42,291 bases of DNA from Pseudomonadales bacterium (GCA_022827425.1 JAJDSZ010000104.1:1-42291), one strand, 5' to 3'. Shown: positions 1 to 9,199, counted from the stretch's first letter. Made by a program: numbers and translations. Notes: generated by a model from the letters alone, not told the origin.

Positions 1-506
1 TAGGTTGTTGCAAATCCTTTCACGTAGCCGGCTCCGGGACTGCCCACGCTTTTCACACAGTCAGCCTCTGCGGCCGGGTCGGTTGCCGATTGCACGGTGC
101 TTTGGTCCGCGCTTATGGTGACGGTCGGAAGGCGGTCAAGCGCTATCTGCGCGAACGCCGGGGCGGCAAGGGCGAACAGCGGCGGCAGGCACAACAGGGC
201 CGTCAGACTTCGCCGCGAACGGCCGGCAACGCAAAGGACGCCCGCGGCGACGCCGGCGGCGGAAGAAAAGAATCGGAAGAGTGGGAGGGCGCCGGCGCGA
301 GACGCGCTGTCCGCGGCGGCAAGCAGGGGTTCAGACGGCGGGGCGGGAAGCTCCAGGTCGTTCCTCCGGGAAGCGGGAGTTACGCTCGGCTCGGCTCGGC
401 TCGGCTCGGCTCGGCTCGGCTCGGCTCGGCTCGGCTCGGCTCGGCTCGGCTCGGCTCGGCTCGGCTCGGCTCGGCTCGTAAAATCGTGTAAGGCAGAATG
501 TTGCAT
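1..506 (-). CDS. Exported protein with phase-variable-type repeat tract near its start (partial, runs off left edge)
   Basis: An open frame starts at ATG 506 and is still open at base 1 (168 codons visible). The start is preceded by AAGAGGA (520-514) with a 7-base spacer, a strong ribosome binding site. Codons 11-41 are encoded by a perfect 19-copy 5-bp repeat (384-478), giving Ser-Arg-Ala-Glu-Pro repeats. Two hydrophobic stretches follow (residues 79-94 and 101-119), separated by GRSRR, and the second ends in a typical signal peptidase I site, AFA then Gln120. The exported part begins QIALDRLPTVTISADQ. I find no in-frame start between the tract and the signal region apart from a TTG inside it, so translation must cross the tract. 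Gaining one repeat puts TAA at 382-380 in frame; losing one leads to TGA at 333-331. Family not recognised. High-GC DNA keeps frames open by chance, so confidence is moderate. Confidence 0.55.
   Translation of the reverse strand, partial: MQHSALHDFTSRAEPSRAEPSRAEPSRAEPSRAEPSRAEPSVTPASRRNDLELPAPPSEPLLAAADSASRAGALPLFRFFSSAAGVAAGVLCVAGRSRRSLTALLCLPPLFALAAPAFAQIALDRLPTVTISADQSTVQSATDPAAEADCVKSVGSPGAGYVKGFATT
384..478. repeat. Pentanucleotide tandem repeat, 19 perfect copies of GCTCG
   Basis: The tract is 95 bp of uninterrupted GCTCG units (CGAGC on the minus strand). No unit carries a substitution, which suggests recent or continuing slippage. Five is not a multiple of three, so each added or lost copy changes the reading frame of the gene that crosses it. 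The length is a single assembled value and may vary between cells. Confidence 0.97.
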
Positions 507-559
507 TGTCAAGTCCTCTTTTGGATTTCCCCGAGTATTTTCGACTCAAGTTGGCGGGG

Positions 560-588
560 ATAATACAACAGTTCGATATTTTCAGGAA
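560..588 (-). promoter_or_regulatory. Possible sigma-70 promoter for the repeat-containing gene
   Basis: On the minus strand a TATTAT box (565-560) follows a weak -35 box TTCCTG (588-583) with 17 bp between them. Transcription would begin near 553, about 47 bases before the ATG at 506. The -35 match is poor, so this is tentative. Confidence 0.3.
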
Positions 589-617
589 CAGCTTTCAATC
601 CCGTTTACCGAGACCCA

Positions 618-866
618 TCAGCCCGGATTGCGTTTTCTGAACATGACCATGGGCTTATTGGTCATTACCAGTTCGTTGTTTTGGTTGAACACCTTGTTCC
701 GCATGAATACCGTGCCGGTTTCCGGGCGCGAGCATGTTCTCGACGATCATGCGCATGGCCATCGCGCTGGTATGCCAGCCGGACGCGCAGAGGCTGCCGA
801 ACAGGGTTCTGGCGGCCGCTTCGTCGCTCCCACTTCGAAATCCTCGAAATAATCCGGCATGGGCAT
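618..866 (-). pseudogene. Decayed MaoC-like (hot-dog fold) dehydratase
   Basis: Three pieces of one MaoC-type acyl dehydratase lie in order on the minus strand but in different frames. The N-terminal piece begins at ATG 866 (MPMPDYFEDFEVGA). A middle piece reads TLFGSLCASGWHTSAMAMRM. The C-terminal piece reads RNKVFNQNNELVMTNKP and ends at TGA 620-618. About 35 codons seem missing at each junction compared with my recollection of the family, including the stretch that normally holds the catalytic Asp/His pair. The gene cannot make a working enzyme. Its start codon abuts the transposase remnant upstream, so its own promoter has probably been lost too. Confidence 0.75.
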
Positions 867-1087
867 TGTCGCCCGCCAAGCGCCGCTTCCAGTCCCTCCT
901 CCACAAAACGCCTCTTGACCCGGTCCACCTTGCGGGCGCTGATGCGCAGCACTTCGGCAATCACCTCGCCCGTGGTCCGACGGTCGTTGCACCCGCTTTC
1001 GTCGCAGTTCAGCAGTATCAGCGCGTTGATCACCTTCTGTGACTGATGCGAACCTTTGCGCGCGATCTCTTCCAACGCCGCGGGATC
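867..1087 (-). pseudogene. IS630-family transposase remnant (N-terminal helix-turn-helix part only)
   Basis: The minus strand encodes KGSHQSQKVINALILLNCDE followed by an RKVDRVKRRFVEEGLEAAL segment, which matches the N-terminal DNA-binding region of IS630-type transposases. The usual first 10-15 residues are missing, and the whole DDE catalytic domain is absent. The frame runs straight on from the folK stop codon (1090-1088) and at its other end breaks into the MaoC remnant near 870-866. No terminal inverted repeats or target duplication were recognised. It is a relic, not an active element. Confidence 0.75.
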
Positions 1088-1582
1088 CTAGGGCACAATG
1101 GCGGCAAGCAGCAGGGATACCGTCCGTGACTGGCCCGGGGGTATCCAGTCCGGCGCCAGTTCCGCCAGGGGGGCGAGTACGAAAGCACGCCGGGCAAAGC
1201 GCGGGTGGGGCAGTTGCAGGCTGGGGCAGGATGCGCTGCGGGAGCCCCAGCAGATCAGGTCGAGATCGAGCGTCCGCGGCGCGTTGGCCACGGCGCCGCG
1301 GCGGCGGTCGAATTGCGCCTCGATGCCCAGCAATTCGGCCAGCAGCGCCCGGGGCGTCATGTTCTCACGAGGCCACAGAGCCGCCACGGCATTGACGAAG
1401 TCCGGCGCGCCGGGAGGGCAGTCAACAGGTTTGCCCGGGTGCAGGGAAGAAAAGCGCGGCGGCGTCTCGCTGAGCCGGCCCAGGGCCGTCATGGCCCGGC
1501 GCAACAATTGTTCAGGCGAGCCGAAACGCCCGGGCAGATTCGAACCCAGGGAGACAATCGCCGCATGATCGAATTCACTCAC
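1088..1582 (-). CDS. folK: 2-amino-4-hydroxy-6-hydroxymethyldihydropteridine pyrophosphokinase (FolK)
   Basis: FolK transfers pyrophosphate from ATP to 6-hydroxymethyl-7,8-dihydropterin in cytosolic folate synthesis. The 164-residue protein has the expected landmarks: SLGSN at 11-15, FVNAVA at 62-67, the catalytic signature TLDLDLI at 104-110 and PHPR at 125-128. The GTG start at 1582 overlaps the hemE stop by four bases (GTGA), implying translational coupling. It is the last gene of the aroK-aroB-damX-hemE-folK run. Its stop lies directly against the IS630 remnant, but the C-terminus looks complete. The folK placement after hemE is less common than the aroK-aroB-damX order. Confidence 0.93.
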   Translation of the reverse strand: MSEFDHAAIVSLGSNLPGRFGSPEQLLRRAMTALGRLSETPPRFSSLHPGKPVDCPPGAPDFVNAVAALWPRENMTPRALLAELLGIEAQFDRRRGAVANAPRTLDLDLICWGSRSASCPSLQLPHPRFARRAFVLAPLAELAPDWIPPGQSRTVSLLLAAIVP

Positions 1583-2655
1583 CGGTTTGAAGACGGATTC
1601 GGGGATGAAGCCGAGAGTTCGTGCACCGCGTCCACAAATGCCGCCACGTGCTCCGGGTTTACTTCCGGGGTAATACCGTGGCCCAGATTGAAAACATGAC
1701 CGGGGCCGGGGCCGAAGGCGTCCAGAATCGAAGCCACTTCCCGGCGAATCACCCTGGGTGAGGCATAGAGCACCGACGGGTCCATATTGCCCTGCAGGGC
1801 AACCTGGCCGCCGATGCGGGAGCGCGCCTGGCCGATATCCACCGACCAGTCCAGCCCCACGCCCTGGCAGCCTGTGGCGGCGATTTGTTCCAGCCACAGC
1901 CCGCCGTGCTTGGTAAAAAGGATGCAGGGCACCGGGTGGCCCTCGCGTTCCCGGATCAGGCCGCCGACGATGCGCCGCATGTAGGCCAGGGAGAATTCCA
2001 GGTAGGCGGGAGTCGACAGAATACCGCCCCAGGTATCGAAGATCTGCACCGCCTGGGCGCCGGCGCGGATCTGGGCGTTGAGATAGTCCGCCACGGCGTC
2101 GGCAAGCTTGCCGAGCAGCAGATGCCCGGCTTCGGGATGGTCGTAGATGAATTGCTTGGCGCGGCGGAAATCCTTGCTGCCGCTGCCTTCGATCATATAG
2201 GTGGCAAGCGTCCAGGGGCTGCCGGAAAAGCCGATCAATGGCACCCGGCCGCCAAGTTCGCGCCGGATCAGCGAGCAGGCGTCCATCACATAGGACAGAT
2301 CGCTTTCCGGGTCGAGTCTGGGCAAGGACTCCACATCCCCGGGGCCGCGGATCGTCTTGCGGAAACGGGGGCCCTCGCCTTCGCTGAAGTACAGCCCCTG
2401 CCCCATGGCGTCGGGGATGGTGAGAATGTCGGAAAACAGGATGGCCGCGTCGAAGTCGTAGCGGGCCAGCGGCTGCAGGGTCACCTCGCAGGCGAGTTGC
2501 GGATTCTGGCAGAGGCTCATGAAATCGCCGGCGCGTTTGCGCGCGGCCCGGTACTCGGGCAGGTAACGACCCGCCTGGCGCATCATCCACACCGGGGTAA
2601 TGTCCACCGGCTCGCGATTCAGCGCCCGCAGGAAGCGGTCATTCTTCAGATTCAT
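1579..2655 (-). CDS. hemE: Uroporphyrinogen decarboxylase (HemE)
   Basis: HemE removes four carboxyl groups from uroporphyrinogen III to give coproporphyrinogen III in the cytosol. The 358-residue product fits the family length. It shows the N-terminal signature [11 protein letters not shown] (residues 26-36), the [12 protein letters not shown] segment with the catalytic Asp near residue 76, and the second signature [13 protein letters not shown] near 142-154. ATG 2655 is chosen because GGGAG lies 7-8 bases upstream and because the protein starts as known HemE proteins do; longer in-frame starts lie inside damX. It sits 34 bp after damX and overlaps folK by four bases. Confidence 0.96.
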   Translation of the reverse strand: MNLKNDRFLRALNREPVDITPVWMMRQAGRYLPEYRAARKRAGDFMSLCQNPQLACEVTLQPLARYDFDAAILFSDILTIPDAMGQGLYFSEGEGPRFRKTIRGPGDVESLPRLDPESDLSYVMDACSLIRRELGGRVPLIGFSGSPWTLATYMIEGSGSKDFRRAKQFIYDHPEAGHLLLGKLADAVADYLNAQIRAGAQAVQIFDTWGGILSTPAYLEFSLAYMRRIVGGLIREREGHPVPCILFTKHGGLWLEQIAATGCQGVGLDWSVDIGQARSRIGGQVALQGNMDPSVLYASPRVIRREVASILDAFGPGPGHVFNLGHGITPEVNPEHVAAFVDAVHELSASSPNPSSNR

Positions 2656-2689
2656 GGATTGGACTCCCTTGCTTCCGGCGATTGCACGG

Positions 2690-4048
2690 TCAAGGTCCCC
2701 GGCGTTTGCCGGAGCGGGCGATTTCCGCATGCACATTACTGACCCGGCGAATCCACGGATCCATTTCCGTGTTGTTATCCGCCAGTCTGGTTTGCGCTTC
2801 CCTGGCGGCTTCCCAGTCCGGGTAGATGCCGTCCACCGCGATGAACCAGGGGCTGCGGTCCCGGCGGGTTTCATAATAGCCATGGATTCCGCCAAGGCCT
2901 TCGCCGGCGATGAATGCAAGCACTTCCTCCTCGGCGGCGGAATCCATCAATTGCACGGTGAAGTTTTCGGCCGGTGTGGCCAGCAGCAGCGTTTCAAATT
3001 CGGACAGAACCGGAATCGGATTCTGCCCGGCGTTCGCCGCTACGGCGCCGGTTGCAAAATCGGGCGCGACCGGCTCGGCCCTTGCCGGCTCGGGCAATGC
3101 AATGGCTTGGGACTGTATCCGCGGCGCAGTGGCCGGCGCCGACGACTCCGGCGAATCCACCGGCCAGAACAGCACGGCAACCAGCGCGATGCTCAAGGCG
3201 AATGCATGCCACAGATAGCGGATTTCCGGACGATCCGCTTTCTCTCCCGCAGGCTTTTCCTCCGGGGGCTGCTGCCCGACCTGCCCGCGGGAATTTACGG
3301 CGCCGGCCTGGGTTCGGATCTGGGAATTCAGCATCGCCGCGGTCAGGGAATTGATCCTGCGCGGCAGCCCTCCGCAGTGCTGCAGCACGTCCAGCGCATC
3401 CTGGGAAGTCATGGAAAGATTGCGGCCATATCCGGCCCGGGCCAGTTTCAACTGGATGTAGTACGCGGTTTCCACGCGGTTCAGGGTCGGCAGTTGATGG
3501 ATCTCCAGCCGGTCCCGATAACGCTGGCGCAGCCTGGTTTGCAGCATATCGGCGAGTTGGTCCTCGCCGATCAGCACGATGTGGATTGCCGACCAGCGGC
3601 TGGCAAGCAGCCTTTCCACCAGCCGTAAACAATCCGGGCCGAGTTCGTGGGCATTGTCGATCAGCAGCAGGATCGACTTGCCGGCACGGGTCAGGTCGAT
3701 GGTGCGGGTGTTGAGGATTTCCAGGCTTTCCGTCTGGTCCGCCCCGGCCCTGACATCGAGTTCGCGCAATATGTCGCCGAGCAGAACCCCGGCGCTGCTG
3801 AACAGGTCCACCGCCACCAGCACCGGCAAATCGCCCTCCGGCGCGCATTCACACAGCCGATGGGCGAGACGGGTCTTGCCGCCTCCGGCGGGGCCCACCA
3901 CCGCGTCCAGCGAGACATCCCGGCTCTCGTGGTCGAGCAAGCGATAGACCAGGTTGTCGCGATTGCCGCCGCCGTAAAAATCGTCGCGCAGATAATCGTC
4001 GGCGAAGGGATCGTGTTTCAGCCCCAGCTTGTCAATATAAAGGTGCAT
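2690..4048 (-). CDS. damX: DamX-like protein: AAA/ExeA-type ATPase with SPOR domain
   Basis: The 452-residue protein has an ExeA-like ATPase module at the N-terminus (Walker A GPAGGGKT at 52-59, Walker B-like [11 protein letters not shown] near 125-135), a single membrane segment around 278-298 and a periplasmic C-terminal SPOR-like domain near 355-430. SPOR domains bind denuded peptidoglycan at the division septum, so a role in cell division is likely. E. coli DamX lacks an intact ATPase signature, whereas this form resembles the Pseudomonas-type protein encoded in the same place after aroB. Only three bases separate it from aroB. The start ATG at 4048 begins [10 protein letters not shown], typical of the ExeA group. 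Confidence 0.85.
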   Translation of the reverse strand: MHLYIDKLGLKHDPFADDYLRDDFYGGGNRDNLVYRLLDHESRDVSLDAVVGPAGGGKTRLAHRLCECAPEGDLPVLVAVDLFSSAGVLLGDILRELDVRAGADQTESLEILNTRTIDLTRAGKSILLLIDNAHELGPDCLRLVERLLASRWSAIHIVLIGEDQLADMLQTRLRQRYRDRLEIHQLPTLNRVETAYYIQLKLARAGYGRNLSMTSQDALDVLQHCGGLPRRINSLTAAMLNSQIRTQAGAVNSRGQVGQQPPEEKPAGEKADRPEIRYLWHAFALSIALVAVLFWPVDSPESSAPATAPRIQSQAIALPEPARAEPVAPDFATGAVAANAGQNPIPVLSEFETLLLATPAENFTVQLMDSAAEEEVLAFIAGEGLGGIHGYYETRRDRSPWFIAVDGIYPDWEAAREAQTRLADNNTEMDPWIRRVSNVHAEIARSGKRRGP

Positions 4049-4051
4049 GAT

Positions 4052-5152
4052 TCAAGGGCACAGTTGCGCTCGCGCCGTCAGGGTCTGCTCCAGCAGGCCA
4101 GAGTCCACGCCGTCGGCAAGCTGCGCCTGCCCGATCCCCCGCAGCAGCACGAAACGGATCCTGTCCCGCTCGGCCTTCTTGTCCGATGACATCAATTCCA
4201 GATAGCTGTCTGTGCTTATATCGGCAGGCGGTATCACCGGCATACCGAAATCCTCCTCAAGTACCCGCCGGATTCGCCGCGCCGCCTCAGCCTCCAGCCA
4301 GCCGAGGCGCCGGGACAGGTCCGCCGCCATGACCATTCCCGCGGCAACCGCTTCGCCATGCAGCCAGGCGCCGTAGCCGGCGGCGGCTTCGATGGCATGG
4401 CCAAAGGTATGACCCAGATTGAGCAGGGCGCGCACACCGGACTCGCGCTCGTCCCTGGCGACGATGTCCGCCTTGGCCCGGCAGCAATGCGCCACGGCCC
4501 GGGCAAGCAACCCGGGCTCCAGGGCAAGCAGGCCCGCCGCATGATCCGCAAGCCAGTCGAAAAATCCGGCGTCATTGATGAGGCCGTACTTGAGCACTTC
4601 GGCAAAACCGGCCTTGACTTCCCGCTCGGGCAATGTCTTGAGCACGGACATGTCGGCTATCACGCCGGCCGGCTGATGGAATGCGCCGATCAGGTTCTTG
4701 CCATGGGGATGATTGACGCCGGTCTTGCCGCCGACGGAAGAGTCAACCTGGGCGAGCAGGGTGGTGGGAATCTGGATGAAGCGCACACCGCGCAGCCAGG
4801 TGGCGGCGGCAAAACCGGTGATATCGCCGATCACGCCGCCGCCCAGGGCAATCAGGGTGGATTGTCGGTCGAATCTGCCCGCCATGAGCTGGTCGTAGAT
4901 ATGGGAAATCGTGCCCAGGGTCTTGTGCTGCTCGCCATCGGGCAGAATGATGGGCGTGACCGAATCCACCGAGCGGGAACCGAGGGTTTCGCGCAGCCGG
5001 TCGAGATACAGCGGCGCGACCACATCATTGGTAATCACCGCCGCCCGGCTGCCGCCAAGCGCCTGGGACAACAAGGCGCCATCCGCCAGCAGGTTCTGGC
5101 CGATATGAATCGGGTAGCTTCTGTCTCCCAGTGCGACATGCAGCGTTTGCAT
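4052..5152 (-). CDS. aroB: 3-dehydroquinate synthase (AroB)
   Basis: AroB converts DAHP to 3-dehydroquinate, the second shikimate step, using NAD and a divalent metal in the cytosol. The 366-residue protein shows DGEQHKT, the nucleotide-binding GGGVIGD, the substrate-binding GGKTGVNHPHGKNLIGAFHQP region and the LNLGHTFGHAIE metal-binding histidines. ATG 5152 has GGGAG upstream and leaves 13 bp after aroK; an alternative ATG at 5176 would overlap aroK and seems less likely. The pairing with aroK is the standard gammaproteobacterial arrangement. Confidence 0.96.
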   Translation of the reverse strand: MQTLHVALGDRSYPIHIGQNLLADGALLSQALGGSRAAVITNDVVAPLYLDRLRETLGSRSVDSVTPIILPDGEQHKTLGTISHIYDQLMAGRFDRQSTLIALGGGVIGDITGFAAATWLRGVRFIQIPTTLLAQVDSSVGGKTGVNHPHGKNLIGAFHQPAGVIADMSVLKTLPEREVKAGFAEVLKYGLINDAGFFDWLADHAAGLLALEPGLLARAVAHCCRAKADIVARDERESGVRALLNLGHTFGHAIEAAAGYGAWLHGEAVAAGMVMAADLSRRLGWLEAEAARRIRRVLEEDFGMPVIPPADISTDSYLELMSSDKKAERDRIRFVLLRGIGQAQLADGVDSGLLEQTLTARAQLCP

Positions 5153-5165
5153 GCGGGCTCCCGTC

Positions 5166-5738
5166 TCAATCTCCATCGCCGGCGACGGCAGTCGCCGGCC
5201 TCGGCAGGCCCAGTTCCCGCCGTATCGCCCGGCACACAAGCTGGGGATATTTGCGCTTGGCTTCCACGGTGATGTCCGCAAGTTCGCTGTAAATCGGATG
5301 CCGCGTCTCAAACAGCTCGCGAATGCGCTGCCTGCGGTCCGGCGTTCGCAGCAGCGGCCGGTTCTTGTCCTTCAGGGTTCGGCTGAGTTGCGCCTCCAGC
5401 GGCACATACAAGTACACCACAGCCCCATGTTCACGGAGCAGGGCGCGATTTTCCGGGTCGAGCACGGCGCCGCCGCCGGTGGCGAGGAGGATTCCCCTTT
5501 TGTCGGTGAGCGCGGCAATCATCCGCGACTCGCGGCGGCGAAAACCGGCTTCGCCCTCCACGTCGAAGATCCAGGAAATGCTGGCATTCAAGGATGTCTC
5601 GATCTCCTGGTCCGAGTCGAAAAACGCAAGGCCAAGTTCCCGGGCAAGCAGCCTGCCCACAGTGGTTTTGCCGGCGCCCATGGGGCCGATGAGAAAAACG
5701 TTGCCGGATGTTCTGCCAGCGGTTTCGCGCGCGCCCAT
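5166..5738 (-). CDS. aroK: Shikimate kinase (AroK)
   Basis: AroK phosphorylates shikimate to shikimate 3-phosphate with ATP. The 190-residue protein contains the P-loop GPMGAGKTT (18-26), the DSD metal/substrate motif, FRRRE and the shikimate-binding ATGGGAV. ATG 5738 is preferred over the upstream start because GGGGGAG precedes it at good spacing. It is the first gene of the minus-strand run down to folK. The pilus gene pilQ that often precedes aroK in this class is absent; the upstream neighbour is the exported DUF1501 gene. Confidence 0.95.
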   Translation of the reverse strand: MGARETAGRTSGNVFLIGPMGAGKTTVGRLLARELGLAFFDSDQEIETSLNASISWIFDVEGEAGFRRRESRMIAALTDKRGILLATGGGAVLDPENRALLREHGAVVYLYVPLEAQLSRTLKDKNRPLLRTPDRRQRIRELFETRHPIYSELADITVEAKRKYPQLVCRAIRRELGLPRPATAVAGDGD

Positions 5739-5959
5739 GGGGACATCTCCCCCCGCCCCGCAAGGTCGGGAACCAGCGCGCAATGGTAAACAATTTCCCT
5801 TGAGGACGCATTGCCCGGGGCGCTACTCCAATCCCCGCAACGCACGAAAGTTCCGGACCTTCAGGCACTCAATTCGCGGAGGCGCGCCGGCTGTCATCGC
5901 CATGCTTTTTTCAAGGACTTCCTCATACCAGCGAAGATTCGAGGCCGCTATTGGTCCTT

Positions 5960-7177
5960 TCAGCCAATCGCCCCGATGGGTTCGAAGCTGCCCTTGAGGA
6001 CGGTTTCCGAGGCGCCGGGTTGCATCCAGTGGTCTACCGCGGTGGCGTAGACCTGGCGGAAATCCACGGTGTGCTGGAGATTGTCGCCGTCCACGAGGCT
6101 GGCGAGGCTTGGCGGGGTTCCGTAATGACCGGGAATGACGGGTTTGCCGGCCAGGAACATGGTATTGGCTGAGCCGTGATCGGTGCCAAGGTTGGCGTTT
6201 TCCGGGACGCGGCGGCCGAATTCGGAATAGACAAGCACGAGGACCCGGTCGGCCTGGCCGATGCGCTCGAGGTCGCGGATGAAGCCGTTGATGGCATCGG
6301 CGGTGTAGGCCAGGATGCGCTGGTGCAGGTTGACCTGCTGCACGTGGGTGTCAAAGGCGTTGTTGCGGTAGGACACGTGATAGATGCGCGCGGGCAGGCC
6401 GGCTTCGATACAGGCGGCGACCTTGGGCAGATCGAGGCCGTTGAGGCCGTAGTCCACCGGTGTGCGGTAGTTGGCCCAGGCGTCGCGAATCCGGGCGGAG
6501 GCGGTCAGGGCGCTGCGGGCCACGTCGTTGAGGAAAGCGCGTGAAGGATTGCCCCCGGCTTCATCGACGCGCTGCATGAGCTGCTGCTGGCTGGCGAAGG
6601 CCCGGCGCTGGAAGCGATCGGGGTTGTCGAATACCACTGGCGTGTGCAATCGGCTCTTGACCGCAAGCGACTGGGCGGAAGCGATATTGATCAGCACATC
6701 GGTGCCGGAGGCGCCGTCGAGGGTGTCGGCGAGCCTGCCGAGCCAGCCGAACTCATCGCCGCGGTTGGGTGCCGCGGTGTGCCAATAGGCCATGGAAGTG
6801 AAATGGGAATAGGACGGGCGCTCATAGCCGCAGCCGTGGATGATGGCGAGGTCGTCGCTGTTCCATAGTCGCTCAAAGCCGAGCATGCCGGGGTTGAGAC
6901 CAAAATGCCCGTCAAGCTTGCGCACCTCATCGGGCCTGATGCCGATGGTGGGGCGATGCCGGTAATAGGCGTCATCGCCATGAGGCACGACGGTGTTCAG
7001 GCCATCGTTGCCGCCGGACAGCTCAACGGAGACCAGTATGCGCTGGTCACGACCGGACTGGGCCCAGGCCCGGGGGCTGAACAAGGGCGCGGCAGCAAGG
7101 GCGCTGACGCTGGTCAGGCCGCCGGCCAACAGGTTTCGTCTGCTGATTTTCCGGTCTGAAAGAAGCTTACTCACCAT
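5960..7177 (-). CDS. DUF1501 family exported protein with Tat-type signal
   Basis: The 405-residue protein begins with a twin-arginine signal (SRRNLLAGG at 12-20) and ends its signal at PRAWA, so it is probably exported folded. The mature part carries LSGGNDGLNTVVP, HGCGYERPSYSHF and EFGRRVPEN segments typical of DUF1501, a family related to the sulfatase/alkaline phosphatase fold. Its substrate is not known. The gene lies 20 bp after a DUF1800 gene, a pairing found in many bacteria and probably one functional unit. ATG 7177 follows a purine-rich stretch (GGAGGCGGGG). Confidence 0.88.
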   Translation of the reverse strand: MVSKLLSDRKISRRNLLAGGLTSVSALAAAPLFSPRAWAQSGRDQRILVSVELSGGNDGLNTVVPHGDDAYYRHRPTIGIRPDEVRKLDGHFGLNPGMLGFERLWNSDDLAIIHGCGYERPSYSHFTSMAYWHTAAPNRGDEFGWLGRLADTLDGASGTDVLINIASAQSLAVKSRLHTPVVFDNPDRFQRRAFASQQQLMQRVDEAGGNPSRAFLNDVARSALTASARIRDAWANYRTPVDYGLNGLDLPKVAACIEAGLPARIYHVSYRNNAFDTHVQQVNLHQRILAYTADAINGFIRDLERIGQADRVLVLVYSEFGRRVPENANLGTDHGSANTMFLAGKPVIPGHYGTPPSLASLVDGDNLQHTVDFRQVYATAVDHWMQPGASETVLKGSFEPIGAIG

Positions 7178-7197
7178 TACCCCGCCTCCGCAGTTGT

Positions 7198-9009
7198 TCA
7201 GTTCAGTTGATATTCCGGGCGGCTGAGCAGCACGTGCAGCAGCCCCCGCAGGGGTTCTTCCATGAAGCTGGCCGCACTCGCAATATCCGCCGTGCCGAGT
7301 TCGGCTTCGAGATAATCGGCCATTGCCAGCATGGTGGCAGGCTCCGGCGGTACGCTAAAGAAGCGCGAAGTCAGATGTTCGACCACTTCATAAGGCGATG
7401 CAAGCCCCGCTTCGGACACCATGCCCGCAAGGTCGAGCCGGGGCAGGTTGCGGGGTATCGGTTTGACCCGTTCAATCGCCATCTGCCAGCCGCGATAGCT
7501 GCCATAGCGCGTATTGAAGGCTTCGTCGCTGTCGGCAAGCATGTTCGAAGCCGACAGTTCATCCATGTCGGGGGCTTCTTCGGCCACCATCGACGGCAAG
7601 GTCGCCGAACTGATGTCCATCCCCCTCCGCAGCCGCTCGTGCACGCTGAGGATTTCCTCGCCGCCGTAGCCGGGATGGCGGTCCGGCGGCAGGAAGCCGA
7701 TGTCGGGGAACGCCACGTCGAGCACGAAATTGCCGCGCTCGAACAGCAGGCTCGGGGTGATCCAGGCGCGTCCTTCGCTCCAGCCGGCGACCGTCGGCGG
7801 TCGCATCAGACGCTGGCCGAGCGAACCGGTAACCCGATTGAAATCCGGCGTGCCGGGAATGCTGTCGAGACCGAGCAGGCGATAGGTGGAAACCACGTAT
7901 TCCACCGGCCCCTTGATGCGGCTGCCGATCACCTCGGGCCGATAGAAATTCCGCGACAGGAACAGTCGTTCCATGTACGCCGCGATGTCGTAATCCGAAT
8001 CCTTCAGCCAGACCCCGAGTTCCCTGGCCGAGTCGTCGTCGAGTTCCTCGCTGACGAAATAGTTGTAGATCTTGCGTGCGATGAATTCCGCCGTGGCATC
8101 CTGCTGCAGAATGATGTCGATGATGTCGATCCCATCGAAAGCGCCTTCCTGGCCGAGAACGCGCTTGACGCCGAAATCGTGGTCATCGGTGACCACCTGG
8201 AATTCCAACCCCCGGTAGTTCCAGCCGGTAAACGCCCGAGCCGCCTCGCGCACATCGCTTTCACCATAGTGGCCAACGCCCATGGTGAACAGCTCCATGA
8301 TCTCACGGGCAAAGTTTTCATTGGGTGAATCCTTGGTGTTCACGCCGGCATCGAGGAAGTTGAGCATGGCGGGATCCTGGGCGACGCCGATGAGCAGATC
8401 GCGAAAGTCGCCCAGCCCCTTTTCCTGGAACAGACGGAGTTGCCCCAGCATCTTGCGGTAATCCCGCACCTTGTTTTCGTTGGTGGCGAAATGGCCATGC
8501 CAGAACAGCGCCATTTTTTCTTCCAGCGGGCGTGGACTGCGGAGCATGCGGTCCGCCCACCAATAGCCGACCCGGTCGGTTTCGAGCCGGCTTGCCCGCA
8601 GCCAGTAGAAGAACTTGTTCACCACGGGCTGCAAGGGCCGGTCGCCACCCGGCTTCACTTCAACGCCAAGCGCATGGCCCTGCCCGCGGGCGAGTTCGGT
8701 GGTCGCCGGACGGCTTGACGGAAAAGGGTCCAGCCCTTCCTCGAAAACGCCTGAGTGATCGAATTCCGGCAAATCCGCCTCCGGCGCGCCTTCGAAATAG
8801 ACAAGCCTGCGCACGGCTTCCCGGGGCGTCATGGCGGCGAATTCGGCGATTTCCTCCGGCCTTGCGCCAAATCCGGCCCGTTCCAGCAGATGCCTGGCCT
8901 TGGCCTGATCCCATTCGATCGGATTCACCGGCTCAAAATCGCCATTCGCCGTCAAAGGCAGCAAGACGATCAGGGCGGCTGTACAGAAGTTGAACGGGTG
9001 GCTGCGCAT
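7198..9009 (-). CDS. DUF1800 family exported protein
   Basis: The 603-residue product has a Sec-type signal (residues 1-20, ending TANG) and then the DUF1800 pattern: ARHLLERAGFGARPEE near the mature start, MALFWHGHFATN, NFLDAGVNTKDSPNENFARE and ELFTMGVGHYGESDVREAA. The family function is unknown. It is co-transcribed with the DUF1501 gene downstream. I chose ATG 9009 because it gives a clean signal peptide and AGGG lies seven bases upstream; a longer frame to 9075 would bury the signal. Confidence 0.87.
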   Translation of the reverse strand: MRSHPFNFCTAALIVLLPLTANGDFEPVNPIEWDQAKARHLLERAGFGARPEEIAEFAAMTPREAVRRLVYFEGAPEADLPEFDHSGVFEEGLDPFPSSRPATTELARGQGHALGVEVKPGGDRPLQPVVNKFFYWLRASRLETDRVGYWWADRMLRSPRPLEEKMALFWHGHFATNENKVRDYRKMLGQLRLFQEKGLGDFRDLLIGVAQDPAMLNFLDAGVNTKDSPNENFAREIMELFTMGVGHYGESDVREAARAFTGWNYRGLEFQVVTDDHDFGVKRVLGQEGAFDGIDIIDIILQQDATAEFIARKIYNYFVSEELDDDSARELGVWLKDSDYDIAAYMERLFLSRNFYRPEVIGSRIKGPVEYVVSTYRLLGLDSIPGTPDFNRVTGSLGQRLMRPPTVAGWSEGRAWITPSLLFERGNFVLDVAFPDIGFLPPDRHPGYGGEEILSVHERLRRGMDISSATLPSMVAEEAPDMDELSASNMLADSDEAFNTRYGSYRGWQMAIERVKPIPRNLPRLDLAGMVSEAGLASPYEVVEHLTSRFFSVPPEPATMLAMADYLEAELGTADIASAASFMEEPLRGLLHVLLSRPEYQLN

Positions 9010-9157
9010 GGTCTGACCCTGAAACTTTGCAAAAAATGAATGACGAATATAGCCCTCGATTCGGTCCATGTCCATAGCGTGTTATTGCCAATTTCGTGGC
9101 AAATTGGTTATCGTTACTCTCGCGAAACATGTTGGGCAGCACACTAGGTATTTTCTG

Positions 9158-9181
9158 AAAAATTCCTTCCCTGGAATTTTT
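9158..9181. terminator. Hairpin, terminator-like in both directions
   Basis: AAAAATTCC (9158-9166), a six-base loop and GGAATTTTT (9173-9181) form a perfect 9-bp stem that carries a T-run on either strand. It lies between two divergent genes, where a terminator is not expected, so it may end a small RNA or act in a leader. The stem is AT-rich and may be weak. Confidence 0.4.
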
Positions 9182-9199
9182 CATTATCGCAAAACAAAA

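Noticed and set aside
384-478. CRISPR or other spacer-containing array
   Set aside because: The repeats are five bases long and directly adjacent with no spacers; it is a simple tandem repeat.
97-852. Plus-strand frame of 251 codons through the repeat tract, giving Leu-Gly-Ser-Ala-Arg repeats
   Set aside because: It has no recognisable ribosome binding site, crosses the decayed maoC remnant on the wrong strand and matches nothing known; the minus-strand frame has a strong ribosome binding site and a signal peptide.
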